Shown here piece after piece: positions 14,543-23,876 of a stretch of DNA of 32,848 nucleotides (the first letter of the stretch is position 1; every line of letters starts with the position of its first letter). Both the position numbers and the translations under genes were made by a program. The stretch lies in the NCBI GenBank assembly GCA_017554455.1, contig JAFZIH010000105.1, positions 1-32,848 on the forward strand, written 5' to 3'. This DNA comes from Clostridia bacterium. Lineage in GTDB: Bacteria > Bacillota > Clostridia > Christensenellales > CAG-138. The notes beneath the pieces were generated by a model. It had not been told where the DNA came from. It made no database searches and worked only from the letters and a program-made list of their open reading frames with translations.

Positions 14543-15718
14543 ATGATCGGTCCATATCTGTTTCATATCGGCAGCTTCGGCGTTCCGGCGATGGGCGTTT
14601 GCGTGCTCGTCGGCGCGGTGCTTGCCGTGCTTTTAAGCTGGATCCTTCGGAAAAGGACGGCGCTCGACTGGAACGGTGAGTTCGTCGACGCGATCATTTA
14701 CGCGGTATTGCTCGGCTTTGTCGGGATGAAACTCCTCTATTGGTTCGTCACGCCGGGCGTGTTCAAAGCCGCGTTTTCGAACGGCTTCTTCAAAGGGTTT
14801 TTAAGTTTACTCATGGAGGGCATGGTGTTCTACGGCGGACTGATCGGCGGAATCATCGGGATCTTTCTTGTCGCGCGGAAAAAGAAAAAGAACGTCCTCG
14901 AGTTTACGGACCTCTTTGCACCGTGCTTCTGCGTGGCGCACGCGTTCGGGCGCGTCGGCTGCCTGCTCGCGGGCTGCTGCTACGGCGTGCAGATCGGCGA
15001 AACGACGCAGTTCGGTCTGCTGACCTACAAAGGCGCGCTTGCCGTGAAGTATCTGGACGGCGCGATGCGTCTGCCCGTGCCGTTCATGGAAACGGTGTTC
15101 CTGCTCGTGCTTTGTGAAGTGCTCGTGCTGGTGTTCTGCACCGAGAAGCGCCTCGGCACGACGACCGGCTGGTATCTCATTGCGTACGCAGTGTGGCGTT
15201 TCGTGATCGAGATGTTCCGCGGCGACGCGGAGCGCGGCAAGTTCGGCGCGCTCTACACTTCGCAGTGGATCAGCATTCTGATCCTGCTTGCGGGCGTTGC
15301 GATCCTGCTTCTTGCGCGCCGGTTCAACTGGAAGAAGGGCAAGCCGTTCAAGGTCTTCCGGGAGGAGGATCTGACCGTTCCCGAACCGGAAGAAGCCGCA
15401 GAGGAAATCGCAGAGGAAGCGTCTGCGGAAGCGGAAGATGCTGCAGCGGAAGCAATCGAGGAAGCCGGAAAAGCTGAGGAAGCCGCGGCGGAAGCGGAAG
15501 AAATCATCGAAGAAACCGCCGAGGAAGCGACGGAGGAAGCCATGGAAACTGCGGAAGAAGCGGTCGAAGAAGCGGAAGAAATCGCGGAGGAAACGGTCGG
15601 GGAAGCCGCGGAAACTGCGGAAGAAACGGTCGAAAAAACCGAGGAAGCTGCGGAAGACGCGGCGGAAGCGGCAAATGACACGATCGCGAACTGGGTGAAA
15701 GAGACTTTGGGAGATTAA
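14543..15718 (+). CDS. Lgt-like (prolipoprotein diacylglyceryl transferase family) membrane protein with acidic Ala/Glu tail
   Basis: A 391-residue polytopic membrane protein. Residues 1-260 match the Lgt fold: about seven hydrophobic helices, the FYGGLIGGIIG segment (96-106), a GR motif in AFGRVGCLLAGCCYG (135-148), FMETVF (181-186) and YAVWRFVIEMFRGD (215-228). Canonical Lgt moves diacylglyceryl from phosphatidylglycerol to the lipobox cysteine. Here the usual HGG reads YGG and the usual GNFxN after GR reads GCLLAGCC, so it may be a paralogue with altered activity. Residues 273-391 form an Ala/Glu-rich, probably helical, strongly acidic tail that ordinary Lgt lacks. ATG 14543 follows AAAGGAG. 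Single gene with its own promoter and terminator. Confidence 0.8.
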   Translation: MIGPYLFHIGSFGVPAMGVCVLVGAVLAVLLSWILRKRTALDWNGEFVDAIIYAVLLGFVGMKLLYWFVTPGVFKAAFSNGFFKGFLSLLMEGMVFYGGLIGGIIGIFLVARKKKKNVLEFTDLFAPCFCVAHAFGRVGCLLAGCCYGVQIGETTQFGLLTYKGALAVKYLDGAMRLPVPFMETVFLLVLCEVLVLVFCTEKRLGTTTGWYLIAYAVWRFVIEMFRGDAERGKFGALYTSQWISILILLAGVAILLLARRFNWKKGKPFKVFREEDLTVPEPEEAAEEIAEEASAEAEDAAAEAIEEAGKAEEAAAEAEEIIEETAEEATEEAMETAEEAVEEAEEIAEETVGEAAETAEETVEKTEEAAEDAAEAANDTIANWVKETLGD

Positions 15719-15734
15719 AACGGAATTACAGAAC

Positions 15735-15768
15735 GGCGGCGGACCGTACGGTCCGCCGCTGATTTTTT
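15735..15768 (+). terminator. Rho-independent terminator after the Lgt-like gene
   Basis: GCGGCGGACC-GTAC-GGTCCGCCGC followed by TGATTTTTT. The convergent M23 gene ends just beyond it. Confidence 0.85.
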
Positions 15769-15775
15769 GGGCGTT

Positions 15776-16531
15776 TTATCCCAATCTCACATACTTTGCC
15801 GGGTCCTTTACCGTGCCGTCGACGGTGATCGCAAAGTGCAGATGCGGCGGCAGCGCGCATTCGGAAATCGCGCTCGTGCCGACCGTGCCGACGACGTCGC
15901 CCGCGTTTACACGGTCGCCGACCTTGACGCGCACGTCCTCGCCGAGATTGGCGTAAAGCGTGGTGCGGCCGTTTTGGTGGCTGATCGTGACGGTGTAGCC
16001 CAGCGCGTCGTCCTTATGGACGCGTTCGACCGTGCCGGCGAACACGCACTTGACCGGCGTGCCGGCGTCGGCCTTGATGTCCACGGCGGCGTGCGTCGTC
16101 CATTGATCGAGCGTCACCGAATACAGCAGCTTGTCGACTGCGTAGCCGAATACGATCTCGCCATCGACGGGCGGCGCGGCTTTAGAAGGCGCGCTTACGG
16201 GCTTTTTGGTCGGCTCAGCCGTTGCGGCAGGCGTCGGGACAGCCGTCGGAAACATCGTCGGTATCGGCGTTTTAGCAGGCGCAAAAGGTTGTACGGTCGG
16301 TGCGTGAAGGATCTCGCCGAGGCGCTCGTCCTCCGATTTTCCGACGATCACGATCGGCGCGTCCGTCGGCGCTTCGGCCTCTTCCTTCTCCGGCTTGTCC
16401 AGAGCGAGCAGCAGGATCGCGCCGCCGATCACGATGAGACACACCACCAGCGCGATGTAGAATCCGTTGTTTTGCAAAAACAGACGGAACCGTTCCATAC
16501 GGTCATTGGTTTCGATCTTCGGTTCTTCCAT
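15776..16531 (-). CDS. M23 (LytM) family protein, SpoIIQ-like
   Basis: A 251-residue bitopic protein. A cytoplasmic segment (1-23) is followed by a membrane helix (24-43), a PT-rich linker (about 78-122) and a C-terminal LytM domain (about 128-250). The zinc site looks complete: H147 and D151 in THAAVD, H230 and H232 in PHLHF. SpoIIQ is the forespore membrane protein that faces SpoIIIAH across the intermembrane space during engulfment; clostridial SpoIIQ proteins keep the zinc ligands, as here. ATG 16531 has GAGGTGAT upstream. A sigma-F/G-like promoter fits right before it. It could instead be a general cell-wall M23 endopeptidase; SpoIIQ is my inference from architecture and promoter. Confidence 0.75.
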   Translation of the reverse strand: MEEPKIETNDRMERFRLFLQNNGFYIALVVCLIVIGGAILLLALDKPEKEEAEAPTDAPIVIVGKSEDERLGEILHAPTVQPFAPAKTPIPTMFPTAVPTPAATAEPTKKPVSAPSKAAPPVDGEIVFGYAVDKLLYSVTLDQWTTHAAVDIKADAGTPVKCVFAGTVERVHKDDALGYTVTISHQNGRTTLYANLGEDVRVKVGDRVNAGDVVGTVGTSAISECALPPHLHFAITVDGTVKDPAKYVRLG

Positions 16532-16550
16532 ATTTTTATCACCTCGGCTG

Positions 16551-16580
16551 TAGTATGGACACGCCGAAACGGAAACATAC
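16551..16580 (-). promoter_or_regulatory. Candidate sigma-F/sigma-G promoter of the SpoIIQ-like gene
   Basis: Minus strand: -35 GTATG (16576-16580), 15-bp spacer, -10 GTCCATACTA (16551-16560). Forespore consensus is GYATA-N15-GGNNANANTR; only one base in each box departs. Transcription would start within a few bases of the SD, giving a very short leader. Confidence 0.5.
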
Positions 16581-16604
16581 CCTGTGAAACGTATTTTTTT
16601 ACAA

Positions 16605-16633
16605 GAAAAAAACGACCCGCATATCGGGTCGTT
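16605..16633 (-). terminator. Rho-independent terminator of the degenerate M23 gene
   Basis: AACGACCCG and CGGGTCGTT arms (16611-16619, 16625-16633) with a T6 tract on the minus strand. It separates the two M23 genes into distinct transcripts. Confidence 0.85.
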
Positions 16634-16644
16634 GAAGCGACGGA

Positions 16645-17811
16645 TCAAGGTAAATAATAAAGTGGGTTATACGGGATCCCGTCGATCAGAAGCTCGTAGT
16701 GCAAAACGGCTTCTTTCGCGCCTTCCGGAGCCGCAAGCACGGCGATCGTTTCGCTTTTGTTCACGTGCTTTTCAAGCATCAGATCCTTTGCCACCGTGCC
16801 CGTGCCGAACGAGATGCGGGAGAGAAAGCCCTCGTCGTGACGGATGTCGATCACAAAGCCGAGCCCCGCACGTTCGCCCAAAAAGACGATCGTACCGGAT
16901 TCCGGCGCGACGACGCGCGTTTCCGGCGCGGCGGTATAGTCGACGCCGTAGCGCATTTCGCCGGTCTGCAATCCGTAATAACCCGTAAGCCGTCCTTCCC
17001 GGACCGGCGCGACGAACGAAAGCAGCGCGGGCACGGACCCGATTCGCCCCTCGTACGGATTCGGCGCTTCGGGATCGTAAACGGTATTTGCCGGAAGACG
17101 GTACGTGCCGACGAGTTCCGTTTTTGCGCTTCCGGCACGCACCGGCGCGCTGAGCGTTTCGGCTTCGGAAACGGGAAGGCCGTTCTGATAGAGCGTTTCG
17201 GTATAGACGAGCGTGCGGGAAGGCGTATCGAGCTTTCGGAACATGCGCGCGCCCTTGGGCAGCAGCGGTGTGCGCTCGGTCTGCGGATCAAACGCTTCGG
17301 TGCGCACCTCGACGCGCTCCGCGGTGCGGCGCACGGGGATCAGGGTACGGTCCTTTCGCAGAAGATTCAGCGCGACGTCGTATTCAAGGTATTCCACGGA
17401 ACCGTCCGCGGGAACGGTCGAAAGCGCTGCGTCGATCGACGCCGAGAGGAGGATCGCGTTTTCACTGAGGTTTTCCGAGGCGCATTCATCCAGAAAGACG
17501 CGGACGAGCTGTTCGGCGACCTCATGGCCGGCGACGGCAAAAAGCGGCTTGCCGTCGACGAGAAGATTGACCGCTTTTTCGGGATAAACCGGCTTCGGCG
17601 TGGAAATCACGGGAACGGGCGAAGGTGTAGGCGTAAAGAACGCAATCGCGTCCTCGCCGGTCTCCGGCTCGGGCGTGATGACGGTGACCGGCTCAGAGAA
17701 CGCCGCCTTCGGAAGGTCTTTTGCGAACAGAAGCGGAACGAGGACGGCAAACAGCGCCAGAACGAGCGTAAAGCTGCCGATCAGGATCCAATGCTTTGTC
17801 GATTGCTTCAT
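16645..17811 (-). CDS. Membrane-anchored G5-like/degenerate M23 protein
   Basis: A 388-residue bitopic protein. It has a membrane helix (7-29), a short PT-rich linker (45-78) and a region with VEYLEYDVALNLLRKDRTLIPV. A G5-like segment (about 195-240, TETLYQNGLPVSEAETL) and a C-terminal LytM-like domain (about 275-388) follow. In the LytM domain the first zinc His is replaced by R287 (RYGVD, Asp kept) and the first His of HxH by V369 (VLHYEL). It is therefore predicted not to cut peptidoglycan but to bind or scaffold, as in other degenerate LytM proteins. ATG 17811 has AAAGGAG upstream. It lies directly before the SpoIIQ-like gene but has its own terminator. A sporulation role is inferred from that neighbour only. 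Confidence 0.72.
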   Translation of the reverse strand: MKQSTKHWILIGSFTLVLALFAVLVPLLFAKDLPKAAFSEPVTVITPEPETGEDAIAFFTPTPSPVPVISTPKPVYPEKAVNLLVDGKPLFAVAGHEVAEQLVRVFLDECASENLSENAILLSASIDAALSTVPADGSVEYLEYDVALNLLRKDRTLIPVRRTAERVEVRTEAFDPQTERTPLLPKGARMFRKLDTPSRTLVYTETLYQNGLPVSEAETLSAPVRAGSAKTELVGTYRLPANTVYDPEAPNPYEGRIGSVPALLSFVAPVREGRLTGYYGLQTGEMRYGVDYTAAPETRVVAPESGTIVFLGERAGLGFVIDIRHDEGFLSRISFGTGTVAKDLMLEKHVNKSETIAVLAAPEGAKEAVLHYELLIDGIPYNPLYYLP

Positions 17812-17919
17812 GGTTCCGCTCCTTTCTCTTTTTGGTGCAGTATACCACATCCCGAAGGAAAAAGAAAACGATTCCGTTAAAATTTCACGGTTTTGCAATA
17901 AATTCGCGGAAGGAAACAC

Positions 17920-17948
17920 TTTCCAAAGGCGGAAATATATGATATGAT
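17920..17948 (+). promoter_or_regulatory. Promoter of the glgBCDA operon
   Basis: -35 TTTCCA (17920-17925), 17-bp spacer, -10 TATGAT (17943-17948), about 55 nt before glgB. It is the only promoter I see for the four genes. Confidence 0.55.
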
Positions 17949-17965
17949 ACAAACGTATAAATATA

Positions 17966-17987
17966 GGGCGCAGGATCGCCTGTGCCC
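17966..17987 (+). promoter_or_regulatory. Hairpin in the glgB leader
   Basis: GGGCGCAGG-ATCG-CCTGTGCCC, nine pairs including one G-U, in the glgB 5' leader just before the GAGGTG SD. No T tract follows, so it is not a terminator. It may affect mRNA stability or translation. Confidence 0.45.
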
Positions 17988-18004
17988 GGGGATGAGGTGC
18001 AATC

Positions 18005-19891
18005 ATGTCACATCTGACGGATGAAGAACTGTACTACTTTAACGAGGGTACGACGAAGACGGCATACCGTTCGCTCGGCTGCCATAAAGTCGAAAACAAC
18101 GGCGAATGGGTATGGCGGTTTTCCGTGTGGGCGCCGAACGCGAGAAGCGTCGCGGTCGCGGGCGACTGGAACGGCTGGAATCCGAATGCGGACCGGATGT
18201 ACCCTGTCGGCTCGACCGGCGTCTGGGAGATCCTCATCGGCATCGCGCAGGAAGGGCAGCTCTATAAGTACGCGGTCGAGGGACCGAACGGCAACGTTTC
18301 GATGAAGGCGGACCCGTACGCGCAGCGCTGCGAGGTCGCCGGGACGGCGTCGATGGTTTGGGAAGCGGGCACGTTCCCGTGGACAGACGATGCGTATCTT
18401 TCGCGCTGCACGAAGCGGCACAACGAGCCGATGAACATCTACGAGGTGCATCTCGGTTCGTGGCGCAAGGGGCTCGGCTATCGTGAGCTCGCGACGGAAC
18501 TCGTCGATTACTGCGCCGACATGGGCTATACGCACATCGAGTGCATGCCGCTGATGGCGTATCCGTTCAATCCGAGCTGGGGCTATCAGGTCACCGGCTA
18601 CTATGCCCCGACGACGCGCTACGGCACGCCGGACGATTTCCGGTACTTTGTCGACCGCGCGCACGCAAAGGGCCTCGGCGTGATCATGGACTGGGTCCCC
18701 GCGCACTTCACGCGCGACAGCTACGGGCTGGCGTACTTTGACGGCACGCCGACGTACGAGCATCCCGACTGGCGGCGTTCCGAGATGAAGCAGTGGGGCA
18801 CGCTGCTGTTTGACTACGGCCGGACGCAGGTGCAGAGCTTCCTCGTTTCGAACGCCTGCTACTGGCTCAAGGAGTTCCACATCGACGGCCTCCGCGTGGA
18901 CGCGGTGAGCTGCATGCTGTACCTCGATTACGGCCGCAACGACGGCGAATGGCTCCCGAACCAGTACGGCGGAAAGGAGAACCTTGACGCGGTCAATCTG
19001 TTCCACAAGATCTCGGCGGCGATCAAGGAGATCCCCGGCAACAAGATCCTGATCGCGGAGGAGAGCACGGCGTTCCCGTGCGTGACGAACAAGCACGAGG
19101 ACAGCTTGGGCTTCGACTACAAGTGGAACATGGGCTGGATGAACGATATGCTGCGCTATATGCAGATGGATTCGCTCTATCGCAAATGGCACCACGACAA
19201 GCTGACGTTCTCCCTGATGTACGCGTTCTCCGAAAACTACATTCTCGCGTTCTCGCACGACGAGGTCGTGCACGGAAAGCTTTCGATGCTCAATAAAATG
19301 CCGGGCGACTACTGGCAGAAATTCGCACAGCTTCGGCTTCTGTACGCCTATCAGATGGCGCATCCGGGCAAGAAGCTGACGTTCATGGGCATGGAGATCG
19401 GCCAGTTCATCGAATGGCGGTTCGACGAATCGCTCGACTGGATGCTTCTGGACTATCCGAAGCACGCCGAAATGCAGTGCTACGTGCGCGAGATGAACAA
19501 GTTCTATCGCCGCACGCCGACGCTCTACCAGCGCGACGACGACTGGAACGGCTTCGACTGGATCGCGGTGGACGACGCCGTACATTCGATCGCGGCATTC
19601 GTCCGCAAGGATGCGGACGGCAATCCGGTCCTGTGCGTATTCAACTTCACGCCCGTCCCGTGGGACGATTACTGCCTCGGCAGCGAACTGCCCGGTACAT
19701 ATTCCGAGATCTTCTCGACCGACGCGCCGTACTTCGGCGGCGGCGGGATGTCGTTCAACGAGCCGGTCAAGACCGTCGAAGAGCCGTTCGGCAAGTTCCG
19801 TCACCGTCTGCACGTGAAGCTGCCTGCCTACGGCGCGGTGTTCTTCCGGTTCACGCCCGAAAAATCCGACCCGAAAGGAGCAAATGAATGA
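18005..19891 (+). CDS. glgB: 1,4-alpha-glucan branching enzyme
   Basis: A 628-residue GH13 enzyme that makes the alpha-1,6 branches of glycogen. An N-terminal CBM48 module (about 15-120, with [20 protein letters not shown]) is followed by the catalytic barrel: [20 protein letters not shown], then [10 protein letters not shown]. The catalytic triad is D299 (GLRVDAV), E352 (IAEEST) and D419 (SHDEVVHGK). A C-terminal beta domain ends the protein. Length is typical. The ATG follows GAGGTG. First gene of the glycogen operon; its TGA overlaps the glgC ATG (ATGA). Together with glgC, glgD and glgA it stores glucose as glycogen in the cytoplasm. Confidence 0.97.
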   Translation: MSHLTDEELYYFNEGTTKTAYRSLGCHKVENNGEWVWRFSVWAPNARSVAVAGDWNGWNPNADRMYPVGSTGVWEILIGIAQEGQLYKYAVEGPNGNVSMKADPYAQRCEVAGTASMVWEAGTFPWTDDAYLSRCTKRHNEPMNIYEVHLGSWRKGLGYRELATELVDYCADMGYTHIECMPLMAYPFNPSWGYQVTGYYAPTTRYGTPDDFRYFVDRAHAKGLGVIMDWVPAHFTRDSYGLAYFDGTPTYEHPDWRRSEMKQWGTLLFDYGRTQVQSFLVSNACYWLKEFHIDGLRVDAVSCMLYLDYGRNDGEWLPNQYGGKENLDAVNLFHKISAAIKEIPGNKILIAEESTAFPCVTNKHEDSLGFDYKWNMGWMNDMLRYMQMDSLYRKWHHDKLTFSLMYAFSENYILAFSHDEVVHGKLSMLNKMPGDYWQKFAQLRLLYAYQMAHPGKKLTFMGMEIGQFIEWRFDESLDWMLLDYPKHAEMQCYVREMNKFYRRTPTLYQRDDDWNGFDWIAVDDAVHSIAAFVRKDADGNPVLCVFNFTPVPWDDYCLGSELPGTYSEIFSTDAPYFGGGGMSFNEPVKTVEEPFGKFRHRLHVKLPAYGAVFFRFTPEKSDPKGANE

Positions 19892-21126
19892 AAAAGAAAA
19901 TCGTCTGCATGCTGCTTGCAGGCGGACAGGGCAGCCGCCTCGGCGTCCTGACGTCCAGCATGGCAAAGCCGGCAGTCCCGTTCGGCGGAAAGTACCGCAT
20001 CATCGACTTCCCGCTGTCTAACTGCGTAAATTCCGACATCGACACCGTCGGCGTTCTGACGCAGTACCGTCCCCTTGCGCTGAACGCGTACCTCGGCACC
20101 GGTCAGCATTGGGACCTCGACCGCACGGACGGCGGCGTGTTCGTGCTCCCGCCGTACATGACGGAGCACGACGGAAGGTGGTACTCCGGCACCGCGAACG
20201 CGATCTGGCAGAACCGCGCCTTCCTCGATCAGTACGATCCCGATTACGTGCTGATCCTTTCGGGCGATCATATTTATAAGATGGACTACACAAAGATGCT
20301 CAAGTTCCACACGGCAAACAGTGCGGCGGCGACGATCGCGGTGCTGCGTGTCCCGATGGAAGAAGCGCACCGCTTCGGCATCATGAACACGGACGAGAAC
20401 GGCAGGATCGTTTCGTTCGAGGAAAAGCCCAAGGAGCCGAAGAGCAACAACGCCTCGATGGGCATCTATATCTTCAACTGGAAGCTGCTGCGCGACTATA
20501 TGGAACGCGACGACGCCGATCCCGAAAGCGAAAACGACTTCGGCAAGAACATCATTCCGAACATGCTGAACGCAGGCGAAAAGATGGTCGCGTACCCGTT
20601 CGAGGGCTACTGGAAGGACGTCGGAACGATCCAGAGCTTGTGGGAAGCAAATATGGATCTTTTGGGCGAACCGCCGGTACTGGAGCTCAACGATCCCTCC
20701 TGGCGCATCTATACGCGCAACCCCGTCATGCCGCCGCATTATACCGACGCGAGCGCGGACGTAAAGAACAGTCTCGTGACGGAGGGCTGCGTGGTGCGCG
20801 GCACCGTGCGGCATACCGTGCTGTTCTGCGGCGCAAAGGTCGAAGGACGTTCCGAAGTACTCGATTCTGTCGTGTTCCCGAACGCCGAGATCGGTGAAAA
20901 TTGCTTCGTGAAGAAAGCGATCATCGGTGAAAACGCGGTCATCGGCGACAACGTGCAGATCGGCATACCGCCGAAGGAAGGCGAAACGGTCGACAACCGG
21001 CTCACCGGCGACATTGCGCTCATCGGAAACGACGTAACGATCCCCGCGGGTACGGTGATCCCGTGCGGCGCGGTCGTGACCGCCGAAACGATCGGACAGT
21101 TAAGGAACGGAGGAATTAAAGCATGA
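19888..21126 (+). CDS. glgC: Glucose-1-phosphate adenylyltransferase, catalytic subunit
   Basis: A 412-residue ADP-glucose pyrophosphorylase: glucose-1-phosphate + ATP gives ADP-glucose + PPi, the committed step of glycogen synthesis. The nucleotidyltransferase signature is [30 protein letters not shown]; the substrate-binding segments [26 protein letters not shown] and [10 protein letters not shown] follow. The C-terminal left-handed beta-helix with I-G-E-N-x-x-I repeats (about 295-380) is the oligomerising and allosteric part. ATG 19888 overlaps the glgB stop by 4 bp, with AAAGGAG upstream. It probably works as a heteromer with GlgD, encoded next. Confidence 0.97.
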   Translation: MKKKIVCMLLAGGQGSRLGVLTSSMAKPAVPFGGKYRIIDFPLSNCVNSDIDTVGVLTQYRPLALNAYLGTGQHWDLDRTDGGVFVLPPYMTEHDGRWYSGTANAIWQNRAFLDQYDPDYVLILSGDHIYKMDYTKMLKFHTANSAAATIAVLRVPMEEAHRFGIMNTDENGRIVSFEEKPKEPKSNNASMGIYIFNWKLLRDYMERDDADPESENDFGKNIIPNMLNAGEKMVAYPFEGYWKDVGTIQSLWEANMDLLGEPPVLELNDPSWRIYTRNPVMPPHYTDASADVKNSLVTEGCVVRGTVRHTVLFCGAKVEGRSEVLDSVVFPNAEIGENCFVKKAIIGENAVIGDNVQIGIPPKEGETVDNRLTGDIALIGNDVTIPAGTVIPCGAVVTAETIGQLRNGGIKA

Positions 21127-22250
21127 ATCAGGAAGCATTCGGTCTGATCTTTACCGGCGAACACAATCCCTACATGCGCGATCTCGTGCTCTCCCGCGCG
21201 GTCGCGGCGGTCCCGTTCGGCGGACGCTACCGCGTCATCGACTTCGCACTGTCCAATCTCGTCAACACCGGCATCCGCAATGTCGGTCTCATCGTGCAGA
21301 AGAACTATCATTCCATGATGGACCACCTCGGCACCGGCAAGGAATGGGACCTGAACCGCAAGCGCGACGGTCTGTTCCTCCTCCCCCCGTTCTCCACCAA
21401 GGACAACACCGGCGTGTATCGCGGCGACATTGACGCGTTCCACTCCGTGATGCAGTACGTGCGCCGTTCGAGCCAGAAATACCTGATCCTCTGCGGCAGC
21501 CATACCGTGTTCAACACGACGTTTGACGCAATATTAAAACAGCATCGCGAGACCGGCGCGGACATCACCATCATGTACAACGAGGATCCGCGCTTCTTCC
21601 CGGAGGAGCAGAACCGCGACCTTCGACTCATCTTCGACGAGGACGGCATGACGGTGAAGCGCCTCGAATGGAACCCGCGCAATCCCGGCTCGAACTTCCG
21701 CTCCTGCGAGGTCACGATCATCGACAAGGACCTGTTCGAAGACCTCGTGGAGGAATCCTATTCGCGCGGCGGCGTCGATTTCGTGCGGGAGATCCTGCTT
21801 CCGAAGGTGAGAGAACTCAAGATCATGGGCTGGCGCTACGACGGCTATGTCGGACGCATCGACTCGATCAACACCTATTTCATGCACAGCATGGAGCTTC
21901 TGAATGCATCCGCGGCAAAGGACCTCTACAATATGCGCCATCCGATCTACACCAAGGTCAAGGACGAGATCGCGTCCGAGTACGGCGAGAACGCCGACGT
22001 GCACAACGTGGTCATGGCGGACGGCTGCGCGGTCGACGGCACCGTCGAGAATTCCATTGTGTTCCGCGGCGTCACCATTGAGCGAGGCGCGATCGTGAAG
22101 AACTCGATCCTGATGCAGGGCGTCACGGTGCGCAAGGGCGCCGTGCTCGACCACGTCATCCTCGACAAGAACGTCACCGTCAACGCGGGGCGGCAGCTTA
22201 CGGGCTACGAGGGCATCCCGCTCGTCTTCCGCAAGAACCTGACTGTCTGA
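21123..22250 (+). CDS. glgD: GlgD, regulatory partner of glucose-1-phosphate adenylyltransferase
   Basis: A 375-residue paralogue of GlgC found next to it in Firmicutes. The N-terminus lacks the GGxGxRL nucleotide loop (it reads [27 protein letters not shown]), consistent with the known view that GlgD is inactive alone and raises GlgC activity in a heterotetramer. [17 protein letters not shown], the [14 protein letters not shown] segment (where GlgC has SGDH) and a C-terminal beta-helix (about 290-365) are conserved. ATG 21123 overlaps the glgC stop by 4 bp, so translation is coupled and equal amounts of the two subunits are likely. A 21-bp gap with an AAAGGAG SD leads to glgA. Confidence 0.95.
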   Translation: MNQEAFGLIFTGEHNPYMRDLVLSRAVAAVPFGGRYRVIDFALSNLVNTGIRNVGLIVQKNYHSMMDHLGTGKEWDLNRKRDGLFLLPPFSTKDNTGVYRGDIDAFHSVMQYVRRSSQKYLILCGSHTVFNTTFDAILKQHRETGADITIMYNEDPRFFPEEQNRDLRLIFDEDGMTVKRLEWNPRNPGSNFRSCEVTIIDKDLFEDLVEESYSRGGVDFVREILLPKVRELKIMGWRYDGYVGRIDSINTYFMHSMELLNASAAKDLYNMRHPIYTKVKDEIASEYGENADVHNVVMADGCAVDGTVENSIVFRGVTIERGAIVKNSILMQGVTVRKGAVLDHVILDKNVTVNAGRQLTGYEGIPLVFRKNLTV

Positions 22251-22271
22251 CGAACCGAAAGGAGAATCATC

Positions 22272-23831
22272 ATGAAGATACTGTTTGCGGCAAGCGAATG
22301 TTTCCCGTACATCAAGACCGGCGGTCTTGCCGACGTCGTGGGCTCGCTTCCGAAGGAGCTCGTGCACCAGGGCGCAGAGGTCGCGGTCATGATCCCGAAG
22401 TATACGCAGATCGGCGATTACTACATCCTCAAGATGCAGCACGTCTGCCACTTCAATCTGCAGCTCGGAAGCTATTCCGTGTTCTGCGGCATCGACATGC
22501 TCGAACAGGACGGCGTGAAGTTCTACTTCATCGACAACCTCGCGATGTTCGGCGGCGAAAAGATCTACACGGGCGACGAGCAGGAGGGCTTCCGCTTTGC
22601 GTTTTTCTGCCGCGCCGTGCTCGAATCGTTCAAGTATATGAACTATTATCCGGACGTGATCCACTGCAACGACTGGCAGACGGGGCTCATTCCGGTATTG
22701 CTGAACGATCAGTACCGCACGCTCGACGGCTACCGCGACGTGCACACCGTGTTCACGATCCACAACCTGAAATTCCAGGGTATCTTCGACTGGCATCGCA
22801 TCAACAGCGTGCTCGGTCTCAACGAGGGATACTTCTCCCCGAACAATCTTGAGTTCTACGGTCTGCTCTCGTTCATGAAGGCGGGTCTTGTGTTCGCGAA
22901 CCGCATCACGACCGTCAGCCCGACCTACGCGGAGGAGATCCGCACCGGATATTACGGCGAACGTCTCGACGGGCTTCTGCGTGCAAGGCAGAACGTCCTG
23001 TCCGGCATCCTCAACGGAATAGACGGAATATCGTTCGATCCAAGTACAGATATGCATATTCCCGTTCATTTCAACGCGGCGGATCCTTCCGGCAAGAAGC
23101 TGGATAAGGCAGCGCTGCAGGAGGAGTTGGGCCTGCAGAAGCGCGACGTACCGCTGATCGCGATGGTCACGCGCCTGACCGCACAGAAAGGTCTTGACCT
23201 TGTCACATGCGTTCTGAACGATATTATGCGTATGGACGTACAGTTTGTCGTGGTCGGTACAGGCGATCAGTATTTTGAAAACGCCTTCCGTGACGCGCAG
23301 TATCGCTTCCCCGGTCGGTTCGTGTGCTGCCTGAGGCACGACGAGCAGATCGCACGCCGTGTCTATGCCGCGAGCGACATCTACCTGATGCCCTCGCAGT
23401 TTGAGCCGTGCGGGTTGAGCCAAATGATCGCGATGCGCTACGGGTCCATCCCGCTCGTGCGCGAAACCGGCGGACTTCGTGACAGCGTGCTGCCGTATAA
23501 CTGGTACACAGACGACGGCAACGGTTTCAGCTTCCATGATTACAACGCACACGATATGCTGCACGTGCTTGAACATGCGGTCGGTTATTGGTATGACGAC
23601 CGCGAAATGTGGAAGCGTCTGATGAAGCGTGCCATGAAGACAGACTTCTCGTGGGCGGTCTCCGCAAGAAAGTACATGGAGCTTTATCGGAATCTGCTCG
23701 GCCTTCCGGATGAGCCGATCAAGCCGGTACGCAGACGTACGACGCGCACGGTAAAGCCCGCGAGCGAAAAAACGGACAAGAAGACGACCGCAAAGAAACC
23801 GTCGACGGAAAAACCCAAGAAAGCAGAATAA
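22272..23831 (+). CDS. glgA: Glycogen synthase (ADP-glucose), GT5
   Basis: A 519-residue glycosyltransferase that adds glucose from ADP-glucose to the growing alpha-1,4 chain. The N-terminal ADP-glucose motif is KTGGL (15-19) in FPYIKTGGLADVVGSLPKEL. The HCNDWQTGLIP segment, the GILNGID segment and the C-terminal MPSQFEPCGLSQMIAMRYGS plus ETGGLRDSV complete the GT5/GT-B fold, which ends near residue 480. The last ~35 residues are a Lys/Thr/Arg-rich tail (KPVRRRTTRTVKPASEKTDKKTTAKKP...), longer than usual for bacterial GlgA and probably disordered; it may bind glucan or other partners by charge. Last gene of the operon, closed by a terminator. Confidence 0.96.
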   Translation: MKILFAASECFPYIKTGGLADVVGSLPKELVHQGAEVAVMIPKYTQIGDYYILKMQHVCHFNLQLGSYSVFCGIDMLEQDGVKFYFIDNLAMFGGEKIYTGDEQEGFRFAFFCRAVLESFKYMNYYPDVIHCNDWQTGLIPVLLNDQYRTLDGYRDVHTVFTIHNLKFQGIFDWHRINSVLGLNEGYFSPNNLEFYGLLSFMKAGLVFANRITTVSPTYAEEIRTGYYGERLDGLLRARQNVLSGILNGIDGISFDPSTDMHIPVHFNAADPSGKKLDKAALQEELGLQKRDVPLIAMVTRLTAQKGLDLVTCVLNDIMRMDVQFVVVGTGDQYFENAFRDAQYRFPGRFVCCLRHDEQIARRVYAASDIYLMPSQFEPCGLSQMIAMRYGSIPLVRETGGLRDSVLPYNWYTDDGNGFSFHDYNAHDMLHVLEHAVGYWYDDREMWKRLMKRAMKTDFSWAVSARKYMELYRNLLGLPDEPIKPVRRRTTRTVKPASEKTDKKTTAKKPSTEKPKKAE

Positions 23832-23848
23832 TCGACACGTATCATCAC

Positions 23849-23876
23849 AGAGCTGCCGCGTGCAGCTCTTTTTTTT
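23849..23876 (+). terminator. Rho-independent terminator of the glycogen operon
   Basis: AGAGCTGC-CGCGT-GCAGCTCT followed by T8. The last T is also the first base of parS1. Confidence 0.9.

Noticed and set aside
18008-19966. 652-codon minus-strand frame opposite glgB, and others opposite glgC/glgA (19828-20814, 21534-23576)
   Set aside because: The + strand genes are certain by motif and operon structure. The antisense products are low-complexity and lack start signals.
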